Source: JAAZBV01 sp963665715 (lineage in GTDB: Bacteria > Desulfobacterota > DSM-4660 > Desulfatiglandales > HGW-15). From it: DNA of 64,000 bases. The notes under the pieces are model-generated. The model was not told where the DNA came from and did no database searches. It saw only the letters and a list, made by a program, of their open reading frames with translations. Every line of letters begins with the position of its first letter. The stretch's first letter is position 1. This document shows, piece after piece, positions 26,803-35,488 of this stretch. Location: positions 5,704,001 to 5,768,000 of the forward strand of contig CAXXPR010000002.1 in NCBI GenBank assembly GCA_963665715.2, in the 5' to 3' direction. Made by a program: the position numbers and the translations under genes.

Positions 26803-27026
26803 TTACACCTCCAGTTTTTTATAAAACGCCGGTTTTTAAAAGGGATATATAACCTAATGTTGTTGAGTTAAAAAATATATTTTATCTAAAAAGATAACTG
26901 CGAAACTTTTGTTAATATAAAATCTTTTCAAACCTTATCTTTGTGGCTTTGCGGCTTTGTGTGAGACCTATTTTTTTGCTTTTCTCATCAGCAGATTTCA
27001 ATATTGAATATCAATTTATTTAAAGC

Positions 27027-28811
27027 TTAAACTTCCAGGCCGATTGACCGCATCAGAGCAATGGCATTGCTCTTCTTAACTACTCCGGAGCGAAGTATGT
27101 AGTCGAATATAATTTCTCCGTCTTTGATATGATCCACAAAGTGAACATTGACAACTTTTTTTATCATGGCATCTTCTATTTGAGCAAGGGCAAGATCATG
27201 TGTAGTCACAATCCCAATGGCACCAAGATCAATTAAACCTTTTATAATTGCCCCGCCGCCTGCAAGCCTGTCCTGTGAATTTGTACCATGAAGAAGTTCA
27301 TCAAGCAGAAACAGTAACGGTTCGGGTCCGGCAGCAAGCGTTACAAGCTGTTTTAGACGCTTTATCTCTGCATAAAACCTTGAGGTCCCCTCTTTTAATG
27401 AATCCATGGTCCTGATTGATGCACCGATATTCATAAGCGAAAGTTTAAGACTTTTTGCCCGAACCGGGGCACCCATCATTGCAAGCACAGCATTTATACC
27501 GACGGTTCGAAGGAGCGTGCTTTTCCCGGACATATTTGATCCGCTTACAACAAACACGCAAGTTTCATGTTCAAAGCATACATCATTGCGAACACACCTG
27601 CTCCCGGGCAGCATCGGGTGTCCGAGCCCTTCCCCCTTAAAACAGGGAGACTGTTCGGTAAATTCCGGAAAAGGATCTTCAGGATTTTCATAGGTATAAC
27701 CGGCCAGCGAAGAGAGGGCTTCAATTTCCGCTGCAGCATCCAGCCAAACCTCAATATTGTTTCCATGTTTTGTTCGCCAGCTCTCTATAAAAAATGCCAG
27801 CTGAATCTCCCATAAAAGAATAAAAGCAAAAGGCATAAACAGCTGGTTTTTTCTGGATTCCAGCAAACCCATCAGTCGGTCCAGCCGTGAAATAAGACAT
27901 GACGGAGGCATCCCGTCGCTGTCCAGATTCTGCCGCAGTCTGTTTAAATGAACCGTTTTAAACTGTTCCTTTTCGAGCCTTGCAAGCACGAGCGATAACA
28001 GTTTCAATTGACTGCAGGCCTTTTCCACTCCAAGCACCACAGGCCGTACTGATCGGCGCAGCATAAAATTAAAACCCAGCTCAACCAGGATCATCAGTAT
28101 AAGCCATAAAGGCTGTGAACAGGAGAACCATATAATAATCGATGCAAATGTGAGAGCTGAAATAAACGCACCTGCAACCTGTATAAAACGGCCGGGAAGT
28201 ATTTGATCGTTTTTAGCCCATTGTATCAAAGGCTCCGGCTTAACACCTGCATTCATGTCCGGACCAAGAACCGCAAGGTCTTCACGCAGGTCAAGATTTG
28301 GACAGAGCTCAAGCACTGCACTCTGCCTGCTCTTAATTTCTTCCATGCCTGCAGGAGATTTCATCCAGCCTGCAAGTTTATCTTCACCTGCATGTGTTCG
28401 TGCCCTGCACAATAATTGAAACAAAGAACTTTTACCAAAGATGTCAAGATCCGTGGTATAGGGGTGAGAAGCATCTATAAAACGATCTCCCTGCTCTCCA
28501 TGGCTGTCCCACTGATCATCCAGCCGCGCGATTCCCTGCATGTAAAAGTCTATAGAACGCCTTACTCGCTTAAGGTTAAGCACGATATTGCCATGCTGAA
28601 TCACCAGTACAATAAAAGCCGATACAGGAACCAGCAGCCACCATACTGAAAACAGATGATAATGGATCGAAATCCACGCCGCAGCTGCCGCCGCAATAAA
28701 CACAATCAACCGCAAACTGGAGATACGGGAATATCCGGCATCCAGCTTATCTTCCTCTGCCTTTCGTTCCTTTAATCTTCGTTCGTATTCCTTCCGGGGG
28801 GCTGCTTTCAT
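27027..28811 (-). CDS. Membrane-anchored MutS-like ATPase
   Basis: The 594-residue protein carries an N-terminal hydrophobic pair (about 30-70) and a second pair in the middle (about 205-245). The MutS core and ATPase domain follow, with Walker A SGSNMSGKST near 425, a Walker B-like LLFLLDELLHGTNS and the signature THDLALA. It lacks the mismatch-recognition domain and the Smr nuclease of MutS2. This matches a poorly studied MutS-III/-like family with transmembrane segments, whose role is not established. It has no mutL partner nearby, so a role in mismatch repair should not be assumed. Confidence 0.82.
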   Translation of the reverse strand: MKAAPRKEYERRLKERKAEEDKLDAGYSRISSLRLIVFIAAAAAAWISIHYHLFSVWWLLVPVSAFIVLVIQHGNIVLNLKRVRRSIDFYMQGIARLDDQWDSHGEQGDRFIDASHPYTTDLDIFGKSSLFQLLCRARTHAGEDKLAGWMKSPAGMEEIKSRQSAVLELCPNLDLREDLAVLGPDMNAGVKPEPLIQWAKNDQILPGRFIQVAGAFISALTFASIIIWFSCSQPLWLILMILVELGFNFMLRRSVRPVVLGVEKACSQLKLLSLVLARLEKEQFKTVHLNRLRQNLDSDGMPPSCLISRLDRLMGLLESRKNQLFMPFAFILLWEIQLAFFIESWRTKHGNNIEVWLDAAAEIEALSSLAGYTYENPEDPFPEFTEQSPCFKGEGLGHPMLPGSRCVRNDVCFEHETCVFVVSGSNMSGKSTLLRTVGINAVLAMMGAPVRAKSLKLSLMNIGASIRTMDSLKEGTSRFYAEIKRLKQLVTLAAGPEPLLFLLDELLHGTNSQDRLAGGGAIIKGLIDLGAIGIVTTHDLALAQIEDAMIKKVVNVHFVDHIKDGEIIFDYILRSGVVKKSNAIALMRSIGLEV

Positions 28812-28974
28812 TAACTTTCATCCTGATAAAAAATTTACCAATAATTACACAACTGACCCGTTGTTTCAATATGGAACCATTATGCAGTCACAATACATTC
28901 TTTAATCTCTTTCAAAAGCATCTATGCAGAACGGCCAACTGTTTAATTCAGCAAATTTAACAGTTATTCGAAGC

Positions 28975-29850
28975 TTATTGGTTATAGAATTCTTCAGTAA
29001 TAACACCTTCTACTTTTTGCCCCATTGCTTCTAAAGCTTCCCTGGCTGCCTTTCGGACAAAATAGACCTGGGTCCATTCTTTGGGATCGTTTGTTTTGTA
29101 TGATGCGTTGTCATTAAGCATTTCACGGAGTGCCGGGATAGCTTTTGCAAGCTTCTCCTGTCCGCATAGCAGAGCTCCTGTTTTACGTTCTTCAGCATTC
29201 TCAGAGTCGAGCATTCGTGTCGCATGTTTAGCAAGCATCATCTGTCGGTACTCCAACAGTTTCGGCCACTCCTTCTCGTGTTTCCTGCTCAGCTCGTCAT
29301 TATAAAAATTTATTTCCTCTGGATACAGTTTACCGCTATACAGATCCAGAACGATCCATTTTCCCCAGTGCAGGCGAATAAAAAAATATTTATCCTCAGG
29401 GCCAAAAAAACTGACTGAATCTTCGTTCCACCAGTAGCTCGAGACTGAAGTATTAATATGCAGAATATCGTCTTTGAGGCCAAGGGAATCAGTACTGTGA
29501 ACTCTGACAAGTTCCCCATAATCTCCGTAAATCACCACAGGGAGTTCGCCAACACTATGCCATTCGTCCATGGTGATCACATATTCTCCGGAATCAGCAA
29601 CGAAGATACTAACCGGAGCATGGTTGTTAATAAGATAACGTGACCATACTTTTTTATCACCTTTGTACAATGTTGCCTTGCAATGACCCGGTTTATCGGG
29701 CCAGTCAGGGTGAGGCTTAATCCTGAGCATATACTTACGGTTTTCAGAATAAAATTCAGTCCTGGTGACAGATCCCCACTCATCTGCGCACACAGGTAAA
29801 ATAAAGAGATATATCAGGGCTATTAATGCAAATACTTGTCTTGGCATCAT
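28975..29850 (-). CDS. Secreted protein of unknown function with HEAT-like C-terminus
   Basis: This is a 291-residue product with a Sec signal ending at CAD (1-23). The middle is beta-rich with many aromatic residues (GEYVITMDEWHSVGELPV, then YFFIRLHWGKWIVLDL), suggestive of propeller blades. The last third is helical, with a HEAT-repeat-like pair: TGALLCGQEKLAKAIPALREML followed by VRKAAREALEAMGQ. I know no named family. It is the first of the run of minus-strand accessory genes and is AT-richer than the core genes around it. The start could also be the second Met, one codon later. Confidence 0.65.
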   Translation of the reverse strand: MMPRQVFALIALIYLFILPVCADEWGSVTRTEFYSENRKYMLRIKPHPDWPDKPGHCKATLYKGDKKVWSRYLINNHAPVSIFVADSGEYVITMDEWHSVGELPVVIYGDYGELVRVHSTDSLGLKDDILHINTSVSSYWWNEDSVSFFGPEDKYFFIRLHWGKWIVLDLYSGKLYPEEINFYNDELSRKHEKEWPKLLEYRQMMLAKHATRMLDSENAEERKTGALLCGQEKLAKAIPALREMLNDNASYKTNDPKEWTQVYFVRKAAREALEAMGQKVEGVITEEFYNQ

Positions 29851-29960
29851 GCTGTCCTCTTGGAAATTGATTGGTATTTTGTTTTATCTCTCTCCTGGGA
29901 TGAAATGCTATTCCCATATGATTTGTTATCGTCACTTTTATTGGGGAAGTTCAAAAGGGT

Positions 29961-30040
29961 ATTAATAGAACTTTTTCTGCAATCCGCAAACGATCGATTC
30001 AGTAAGATAGCAGGCGGTCTTAGCAAACTGTTTGTTAGAA
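29961..30040 (-). other. attC-like site after the small membrane-protein gene
   Basis: Read on the minus strand, TTCTAAC begins three bases after the stop of the gene at 30044. A segment ending ACCGC and a distant partly complementary half beginning GCGG, and ending in CTATTAA, follow over 80 bases. Order, length and position after a stop fit an integron recombination site. Pairing of the halves is only about half perfect, so the site would be eroded. Confidence 0.35.
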
Positions 30041-30043
30041 TAA

Positions 30044-30553
30044 TTATTTCTCGATACGGCTTCCAAATTTATCCAGTTCAACTAATTGAATTTTGCTTTT
30101 TGCAGCAATTTCATCAGCAATCTGATTATGCTTGCGACACGAAGAACTCATAAGACTGTAATAATTATTTCTGGTCGAAATAGTATATACGTATGTTTTA
30201 TCAATTGATTTTCTACCACGAACATACCCGGGAAAAACTGTTAATATTGCGGAAAAAATGTTTGGCTGTTTTGAAAATTTGGTAATATCGTTAAAGAAAA
30301 TTTTTCGTCTTCCTATTTTTATATAATCGTCACCTATAATAATGGATCGAAAAAAATATTTGTGCGCATTATATGCAAAAATAATAAAGCAAATAATAAA
30401 TAAGTATATTAGGAGAAAAAGATCTTCTTTGTAGGGGCTATTGATATTGAAAAGAATAGAAACTCTTAGAAAAATTAAAGGCAGTAAAGTCAGCATTATA
30501 ATTGATAAACTAGTTGAGCAATATTTTATTTCTATCATTGTTTTCATAAGCAT
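30044..30553 (-). CDS. Small two-helix membrane protein, PH-like C-terminus
   Basis: This is a 169-residue protein of unknown family. Two membrane helices (about 17-33 and 43-63) are followed by a cytoplasmic part with YFFRSIIIGDDYIKIGRRKIFFNDITKFS, which resembles the first strands of bacterial PH (bPH) domains. It is strongly AT-rich and isoleucine-rich compared with the chromosome core. It sits in the cassette-like cluster, with a GTTAGAA element immediately after its stop on the plus strand. No function can be assigned. Confidence 0.6.
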   Translation of the reverse strand: MLMKTMIEIKYCSTSLSIIMLTLLPLIFLRVSILFNINSPYKEDLFLLIYLFIICFIIFAYNAHKYFFRSIIIGDDYIKIGRRKIFFNDITKFSKQPNIFSAILTVFPGYVRGRKSIDKTYVYTISTRNNYYSLMSSSCRKHNQIADEIAAKSKIQLVELDKFGSRIEK

Positions 30554-30651
30554 ATTGCTAAAAATTAATTTCTAACCCTTTTTTCTTCGGTTATTTTGTT
30601 AAATGTCGGTTTTTGTATCTGATATTCCATGTACTTTAAATTTTAGAATAC

Positions 30652-31500
30652 CTAATTGTCTGCAGCTAATTCAGGATGGCCACGGTCCATGAACCATTGC
30701 CTTAGTTTCTTTGCTGAATGTCCCGTAAGTATAGCATCATTTATCCACTTTCCATTATGCCATCTCAGTCCCTTCCCATGATGAAGGCTAACTTTAGCCA
30801 GCTCCTCTTTTTTATTTTTAAAAATCATATAGGCACTTCCTGTGCAGAAGCACATATTTCCGCTTTCTTCTTCATCAATTTCGATTAGGTCCAATATTTT
30901 CTTAACTTTATCTTTACCTTTAACTGAGAATAGCAAGCTGTTCTGTGTGATATAAGGTTCATAAACCTCAATTCGATCAGCATCACTTATTTGATCAATG
31001 AACAAATCCCGCCATTTTCCTTTTATTGCCCTTAACTTTTGCCGTTTTTTTTTCAATAATTCATCTACGGTTGGAATTTCAGTGTTATTGTAAGCATACA
31101 CTAAAACAGTGAATTTATCTTTCATCACGGGAGCCGCATCCATGCGGATGTTCCCTTCTCCAATGGAGTACCCATTTAATGTTGGAGATAATTCTTCAAA
31201 GTCTGTTGTTTTTACTGCATCCAGAATACGTGTGTTTATAATCTTTTCAAAATTATCCTTAAACTCTATTTTATCTCGAACCGTTCTTCTTCCAGTCTCT
31301 GAAATAACAAAAAGAGGATAATTGTTCATGCCTGAAAGTTTGCTTTTATCTTTCTTTATTACCGCATCTTTAAATTCCGTATAGAATTCATTAAAAGCTT
31401 TAATTTCATCATCAGTATATAGTGAACTACTTTTAACGTCATCATTTGCCAAAGTGATTAGCGGGATTAGAATCAGAATACAGATAAGGAACTCTTTCAT
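30652..31500 (-). CDS. Secreted protein of unknown function
   Basis: The 282-residue protein has a Sec signal (1-19, cleavage near LAN). The first half (EIKAFNEFYTEFKDAVIKKDKSKLSGM) resembles the start of SnoaL/NTF2-like or DUF4440-type folds, where a small helical pair precedes FVISETG. The second half is lysine-rich with one CFC pair near 230. I give no family name. It is co-oriented with its neighbours and its start lies about 25 bases after an attC-like hairpin. On the plus strand TTTAGAA follows its stop, one base away from the GTTRRR type. Confidence 0.6.
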   Translation of the reverse strand: MKEFLICILILIPLITLANDDVKSSSLYTDDEIKAFNEFYTEFKDAVIKKDKSKLSGMNNYPLFVISETGRRTVRDKIEFKDNFEKIINTRILDAVKTTDFEELSPTLNGYSIGEGNIRMDAAPVMKDKFTVLVYAYNNTEIPTVDELLKKKRQKLRAIKGKWRDLFIDQISDADRIEVYEPYITQNSLLFSVKGKDKVKKILDLIEIDEEESGNMCFCTGSAYMIFKNKKEELAKVSLHHGKGLRWHNGKWINDAILTGHSAKKLRQWFMDRGHPELAADN

Positions 31501-31524
31501 GCTTTATCCTGAGTATTGATTTTA

Positions 31525-31587
31525 CTTTTAATGTGTTGCTTTGTGGCAGCGCATCTTTTACGCGATCACCTGCAACAGGTGTTAGGA
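31525..31587 (-). other. attC-like hairpin between two cassette-like genes
   Basis: On the minus strand it opens with TCCTAAC directly at the stop of the DUF4375-like gene. It folds through TGTTGC/GCAACA and CGCG/CGC pairs around an eight-base centre and ends about 25 bases before the next gene. This is the expected layout of a cassette recombination site, although the closing GTT is degraded to ATT. A simple transcription attenuator is the alternative. Confidence 0.35.
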
Positions 31588-32211
31588 TTATTCTGATAAA
31601 AATTCATCGATATTGGATCGAATATACTTTATCCGAAGTTCACTTAAATCTTCTCTTAAGTCATAAAATTTGTCATCAATGGTATTCAACTTTGTTTCTT
31701 TATATGATTCACTAAAAGCATTTAGTGTTCCTTGATCCTTATATTTTTGCATCTTCTCTTTTTCTTTCTCATGTATCTCATTTGCAGCTTTCATAAGCTC
31801 GAAATGTTCTGATGCTCCTATTAATGATAATCCTGCCTCAGCCTCCTTGGCGAATTGTCCGGATGAATTCCAATAAAATTGATTAAATCCACCGTTATTT
31901 ACTTCGGCTTCAAGTATCCAGGTAGAATAAACAGCTTTAAGGCCTGGAGATAACGAAGTAACGATTTGGTAATCATTACTATAATCTTCATTAAATTTTG
32001 ATGAAATATAATCAATAATAGTTTGTTCTAATTTGTCATCACTGATGGTTTGTAGTAAGTCAGAATTAAGTTTAGTATAGATCTTCCGATTTCTAAACTC
32101 ATCCATAGATTTATCAAAGTCGGACATATTACTTTCATCATCTTTTGATTTTTTTTCACAGCCAATAAAGACTGCTGCTATAATGATTGATAATATAATT
32201 AACCATTTCAT
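31588..32211 (-). CDS. DUF4375-type lipoprotein
   Basis: The 207-residue lipoprotein has a signal with lipobox VFIGC (about 14-18) and a charged linker. A DUF4375-like domain follows, recognisable from VNNGGFNQFYWNSSG and the preceding AVYSTWILEAE. The fold is helical with a conserved Asn-Gly-Gly-Phe loop. DUF4375 proteins are common in accessory DNA and near polymorphic-toxin loci, but no function is established. It lies downstream of the IS-disrupted membrane gene and ends at a GTTAGGA site. Confidence 0.75.
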   Translation of the reverse strand: MKWLIILSIIIAAVFIGCEKKSKDDESNMSDFDKSMDEFRNRKIYTKLNSDLLQTISDDKLEQTIIDYISSKFNEDYSNDYQIVTSLSPGLKAVYSTWILEAEVNNGGFNQFYWNSSGQFAKEAEAGLSLIGASEHFELMKAANEIHEKEKEKMQKYKDQGTLNAFSESYKETKLNTIDDKFYDLREDLSELRIKYIRSNIDEFLSE

Positions 32212-32502
32212 AATATACTCCTAAAACTTAAAAATTTACCGCCCCGCGTGACGACGCGTTCGTGAATCCGGTAGGACGACAGGTTTTGCCATCACTGCTT
32301 TTGGGCATAGAATTTACCCCACAAGGCAGCTACTTGCTTACAGTCTCAAAGGTTGTCCAGTAAAAAACCAATATAAAACAGATGCACTGATAGCATGCAG
32401 GAATCAGTTGAATTTTAAATACTTTTGATAAATTTTCTTTTTTAGATATTTTTCTATTCATTAATTCTGTAATTCGGCGCGTTTCTGGAACAATGTCTCA
32501 AC

Positions 32503-33591
32503 TTAGATTTGCATTACACTACATGCGGAAACAGGTTTACTCAGAATTAAATTCTTCAATTTTTTTGTCAAGACATTTTGCGATACGCGGTTGACCTCCT
32601 TTCTGTATGCGCGTTGCTTATTAAGTTTTTTCTTTCGAAGAGAGACTATTCTCTCTCTTAAACCATTATGACATTGATCAGGTGTTACGTAATCAATACC
32701 TGAATGCAAATGATCCTTGTTATACCAGAGAAAATATTCTCTAAAGTATTGAACAGCCTCATCACGGTCCAAAAAACTACCGGGGTATTGAGGTGCCCTT
32801 TTTAGTGAACCAAACATTGACTCTATAAAGGGATTATCATTGGGGGTTCGCGGCCTGGCAAAAAGCTGAGGCATATGGTGCTCCTCAAACATTGCTTTAA
32901 TAGGTCGGGCTTTCATCTGGCGCCCTCTGTCATTAATGATCTCCGGACGTTGATCTTCTGGTAAATCGAGTATATTTTCATTGATCAATCCTTCCTCAAG
33001 AAGATCCCTGGCTTCATCCGCTGTTTGATGCCAACTTACCAACCAGGAGATGGCTTTACGAGAGTATTCATCTAAAAGTAAATACAGGTAAACAAAAATA
33101 CCCTTTTCCATGGTAGGTAAATAACTTATATCCCAGCACCATCGCTGATTAGGGTCTGTAAGGTCTTTACGTACAGGAGGAATTGAATGGCCGTTATGTT
33201 TATTATTTACTCTCATTGTAGTCATATTTTCCGAACGTAAAATGCGATATACAGAAGAAAAAGAAACAAAGAATATATCCAGATCCCAAGCTGTTACCGC
33301 TAATATCCTATGGGATAGATCTGCGTATTCTTCTTTCTTAGCCATTTCCAAAACAGCTGTCCTTTCTGCCGGCAGAAGTCTGTTAACTGGTTCCTGTGGC
33401 CCTGGTTTCAGATTATCGAGGCTATGCCCATTATCTCTTTTCCAGCGCCACCGGGTTACTCTGCGACGGCTAATCATCAAAAGCTTACAGGTTCGTTTTA
33501 CTGAGATACCAGCATCCTCGGCTTCATCTATAACTGACAGGATTTTAACCTTATGCTGCTCACTCAGCCACTGGCCTTTTATCGCTCCCAC
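32503..33591 (-). CDS. IS3-type transposase, DDE catalytic part (OrfB)
   Basis: This is the transposase/integrase-core protein of the element, 362 residues from a GTG start. An N-terminal helix-turn-helix (about 10-55) is followed by a linker helix region and an rve integrase core. Catalytic residues are visible: Asp in WCWDISYL, Asp in IINDRGRQMK and Glu in NPFIESMFGSLK. The core is complete, so it may still be active. It is in the -1 frame relative to OrfA, and that frame stays open back through an A8 run at 33612-33605. An OrfAB fusion made by programmed frameshifting is therefore likely. Confidence 0.92.
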   Translation of the reverse strand: MGAIKGQWLSEQHKVKILSVIDEAEDAGISVKRTCKLLMISRRRVTRWRWKRDNGHSLDNLKPGPQEPVNRLLPAERTAVLEMAKKEEYADLSHRILAVTAWDLDIFFVSFSSVYRILRSENMTTMRVNNKHNGHSIPPVRKDLTDPNQRWCWDISYLPTMEKGIFVYLYLLLDEYSRKAISWLVSWHQTADEARDLLEEGLINENILDLPEDQRPEIINDRGRQMKARPIKAMFEEHHMPQLFARPRTPNDNPFIESMFGSLKRAPQYPGSFLDRDEAVQYFREYFLWYNKDHLHSGIDYVTPDQCHNGLRERIVSLRKKKLNKQRAYRKEVNRVSQNVLTKKLKNLILSKPVSACSVMQI

Positions 33592-33935
33592 AAACCCCCA
33601 TTCGTTTTTTTTCGTAAGGCCATCAGTTCAACAGAAAGATCTGCCAGAGCGCGTTCCTTCTCTTCAAGCTCGCGTTTCAATGCTTCATAATCGTCCTGGG
33701 AGACCATCTTCTTTTTTGCTCCGGGACGGGCAGCCAGATGCTCAAGTGCACCTTCTTTCACTTTGTTACGTATTCTGTTTAAATCTGTGGAATACATCCC
33801 TTCACGGCGTAAAATCTCACCTACGGGTTTATCGCCTCGTTGGGTTTCCAAATATATTTGAAACTTTTTCTCAGGGGATAAATATTTTCGTTTCTTTTTT
33901 TCGTCAGTATTCTTTTTATCCTTTGAACGACTCAT
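33579..33935 (-). CDS. IS3-type transposase, DNA-binding part (OrfA)
   Basis: This is a 118-residue basic protein. A lysine-rich N-terminus leads into a helix-turn-helix domain (about 18-60, KKFQIYLETQRGDKPVGEILRREG), then a leucine-zipper-like helix (75-110, KRELEEKERALADLSVELMAL) used for multimerisation. It overlaps orfB by 13 bases. A slippery A AAA AAA heptamer near the 3' end fits -1 frameshifting into OrfB. Confidence 0.88.
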   Translation of the reverse strand: MSRSKDKKNTDEKKKRKYLSPEKKFQIYLETQRGDKPVGEILRREGMYSTDLNRIRNKVKEGALEHLAARPGAKKKMVSQDDYEALKRELEEKERALADLSVELMALRKKTNGGLWER

Positions 33936-34453
33936 GGTATACTCCTTTCAATTTCGCCTCGGACGGGGCAACTCCGGTCGCCCTCCGGTCGCCCTCCGGG
34001 CTCCCTACGTTACCCCGTCACGACATATATACCATGTAGTGTAATTACATCCAACTTTTGAGACATAAATTCAGAAACGGCGGGAATTAGAACACTTATG
34101 GGGTACAAAAGCGTTAACCACAAAAATGATTTTACCATGAACATATCAAAAGGCGATGAGTGAAAACCACCCTGGGATGTCATACCTGCAGCACCCAAGC
34201 CCATAACACTGGCAAGAGCAACAAAAGGGTATATTAAAAGGAGTAACAGTGACTCCGTTCTGAGTGCTAAATATAACAGTTTCATTTTATCTCGACTATC
34301 TTACATTAACAGGCCGGCGGAGCATACCTTTGGAGTTACATACCCCACCATTTATTTGGGCACTCACCCATTACAAGAATACTCATATTCATTCTTGTCC
34401 AAAAACAATAATGACGCATTATTCAACGATTATTAGAATCGTGATCTTGTTTT

Positions 34454-34533
34454 CGTCATTCCCGCGCAGGCGGGAAACCATTTTAGTTTTTAAGGCAAAA
34501 GCTAATGGATACCCGCCTTCGCGGGTATGACGG
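34454..34533. repeat. Palindromic CGTCATTCCCGC...GCGGGTATGACGG element
   Basis: Arms CGTCATTCCCGCGCAGGCGGGAA (first 20 bases from 34454) and a complementary right arm ending TATGACGG enclose an A/T-rich centre, about 80 bp in all. This is the widespread short intergenic hairpin type found scattered in many Gram-negative genomes. A related copy lies at 36415-36515. The rest of 34286-34732 holds no recognisable gene. Confidence 0.6.
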
Positions 34534-34732
34534 TACGCGAGGTCTATTAATTTTAAATCAATATTTTGTTGTTCCACTTTATTTTGGACACTAATAACCC
34601 ATATTATATTCTCTTAAACACATAGTTTGTTCCCTTCATTAAATAATAAAGATCCATTAAAGGGTTATCAAATATCCGTTTAGCTCATCTATATTTTTTG
34701 CTCTATTTTTTTATCTTCTAGATTTTTTCAGT

Positions 34733-34947
34733 ATACAAGTGTTTTCTAACGCTTAATAAGTCCATGACCTAATAGGAGCCCCCTTTATTTTCACGTCTAT
34801 GAGAAATCATCTACTTTCTAACGCGCTAAATAGCCAGCCGTGCGGTTTAGAATTGTAAGAATTTGCAAACATCAATTGTTTCTATGGCGCACTCAACTTC
34901 GATCTGGCAGGATAGTAGCACGATCTGCGTTTATTTTGATGTTAGGT
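34733..34947 (-). other. Two tandem attC-like sites downstream of a cassette-like gene
   Basis: On the minus strand ACCTAAC overlaps the stop of the gene at 34942. A half ending TTTAGCGCGTTAGAA follows near 34817-34834, and another ACTTATTAAGCGTTAGAA near 34745-34764. Spacing of about 130 and 70 bases fits two consecutive integron sites. The last base of GTTRRRY is degraded in both. There is no other gene in this gap. Confidence 0.4.
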
Positions 34948-35256
34948 TTCGATTTTTTGCCATGTTTCTTGTTCACTATAAGTATAGTTAACTCCTACAT
35001 TTCCATTTGGTAATGAATGGCATTGATACTTTATAAACCTTCCGGTTGTAGGCCAATGAACTATAAAGAAGAGGGCATCATCTTTAACTTTTACATCATA
35101 AACTTCAGCAACTTCATCATCTGCACTGTCGATAACTGAAACATGATATTCATTAGATTCAATTGAAATTGTGACAATCACATCAGAGAATCCGTCACTT
35201 GCTGACCATTTTCCAACTAATGGATCATTTATTTTTATTGGTGTTATTTTTGCCAT
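34942..35256 (-). CDS. Small beta-rich protein in a cassette-like unit
   Basis: The 104-residue soluble protein is of unknown family. DPLVGKWSASDGFSDVIVTISIE followed by alternating strands (VYDVKVKDDALFFIVHW, then FIKYQCHSLPNGNVGVNYTY) suggests a lipocalin-like small beta-barrel. The gene is flanked by GTTAGGT just before its start and ACCTAAC at its stop. This is the exact boundary pattern of an integron gene cassette, with only eight to ten bases of leader. It has no signal peptide and one cysteine. Confidence 0.65.
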   Translation of the reverse strand: MAKITPIKINDPLVGKWSASDGFSDVIVTISIESNEYHVSVIDSADDEVAEVYDVKVKDDALFFIVHWPTTGRFIKYQCHSLPNGNVGVNYTYSEQETWQKIET

Positions 35257-35263
35257 ATTGAAA

Positions 35264-35291
35264 ACCTAACATGTTATTAAGCCGGTTAGAG
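35264..35291 (-). other. Right half of an attC-like site
   Basis: On the minus strand the sequence CCGGCTTAATAACATGTTAGGT precedes the ATG of the cassette-like gene. It closely matches the right half (CGGCTTAA...GTTAGGY) of many integron attC sites. A matching left half with CCTAAC...AAGCCG is not seen within the next 130 bases, so the upstream part may have been lost. Confidence 0.4.
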
Positions 35292-35488
35292 CGGGTTTAG
35301 CAAATGTCTATATTTAGACATTTTTGATTTTCTGGTGATTCGGTGGTATTTCTATATAGATAAACGTTCTAAGAATCTTTATATTCAATAATTAGCTTTA
35401 ATAAATCAAGTTCTTTTATCTTAAAATATGATTGTCTTTTATCCTTATGAACATAGCCCCTGCCTTAACAGGGATGAGTTATTACACA

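Larger units (their letters stand above)
32494..34065 (-). mobile_element. IS3-family insertion sequence
   Basis: The ends are TGTCTCAA...ATTACACTACATG (32494-32525) and its inverted copy (34033-34065), about 32 bases with small indels. They start TG and finish CA as in IS3 elements. The element is 1572 bp and carries overlapping orfA and orfB on the minus strand. The orfB stop lies inside the terminal repeat, which is usual for this family. Flanking trinucleotides on the gene strand are TTA and TTG, so a 3-bp target duplication is either imperfect or absent. Confidence 0.85.
32330..34285 (-). pseudogene. Small membrane-protein gene split by an IS3-type element
   Basis: The 5' part (34285 down to 34066) encodes 73 residues with two to three hydrophobic helices (LLYLALRTESLLLLLIYP, then FLWLTLLYPISVLIPAV). 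The 3' part (32493 down to 32330) is 54 codons without a stop, ending with another hydrophobic stretch (CYQCICFILVFYW) and TAG. Joining base 34066 directly to 32493 keeps the reading frame, giving an intact 127-residue protein. The IS therefore inserted into a real gene. No family is recognised. The ATG at 34285 lies in cassette-like surroundings, so this was probably another accessory cassette gene. Confidence 0.6.

Noticed and set aside
33242..34039. A 265-codon plus-strand open frame across the IS element
   Set aside because: It lies fully antisense to orfA/orfB, whose catalytic residues and overlap are clear; the composition reads as a shadow.
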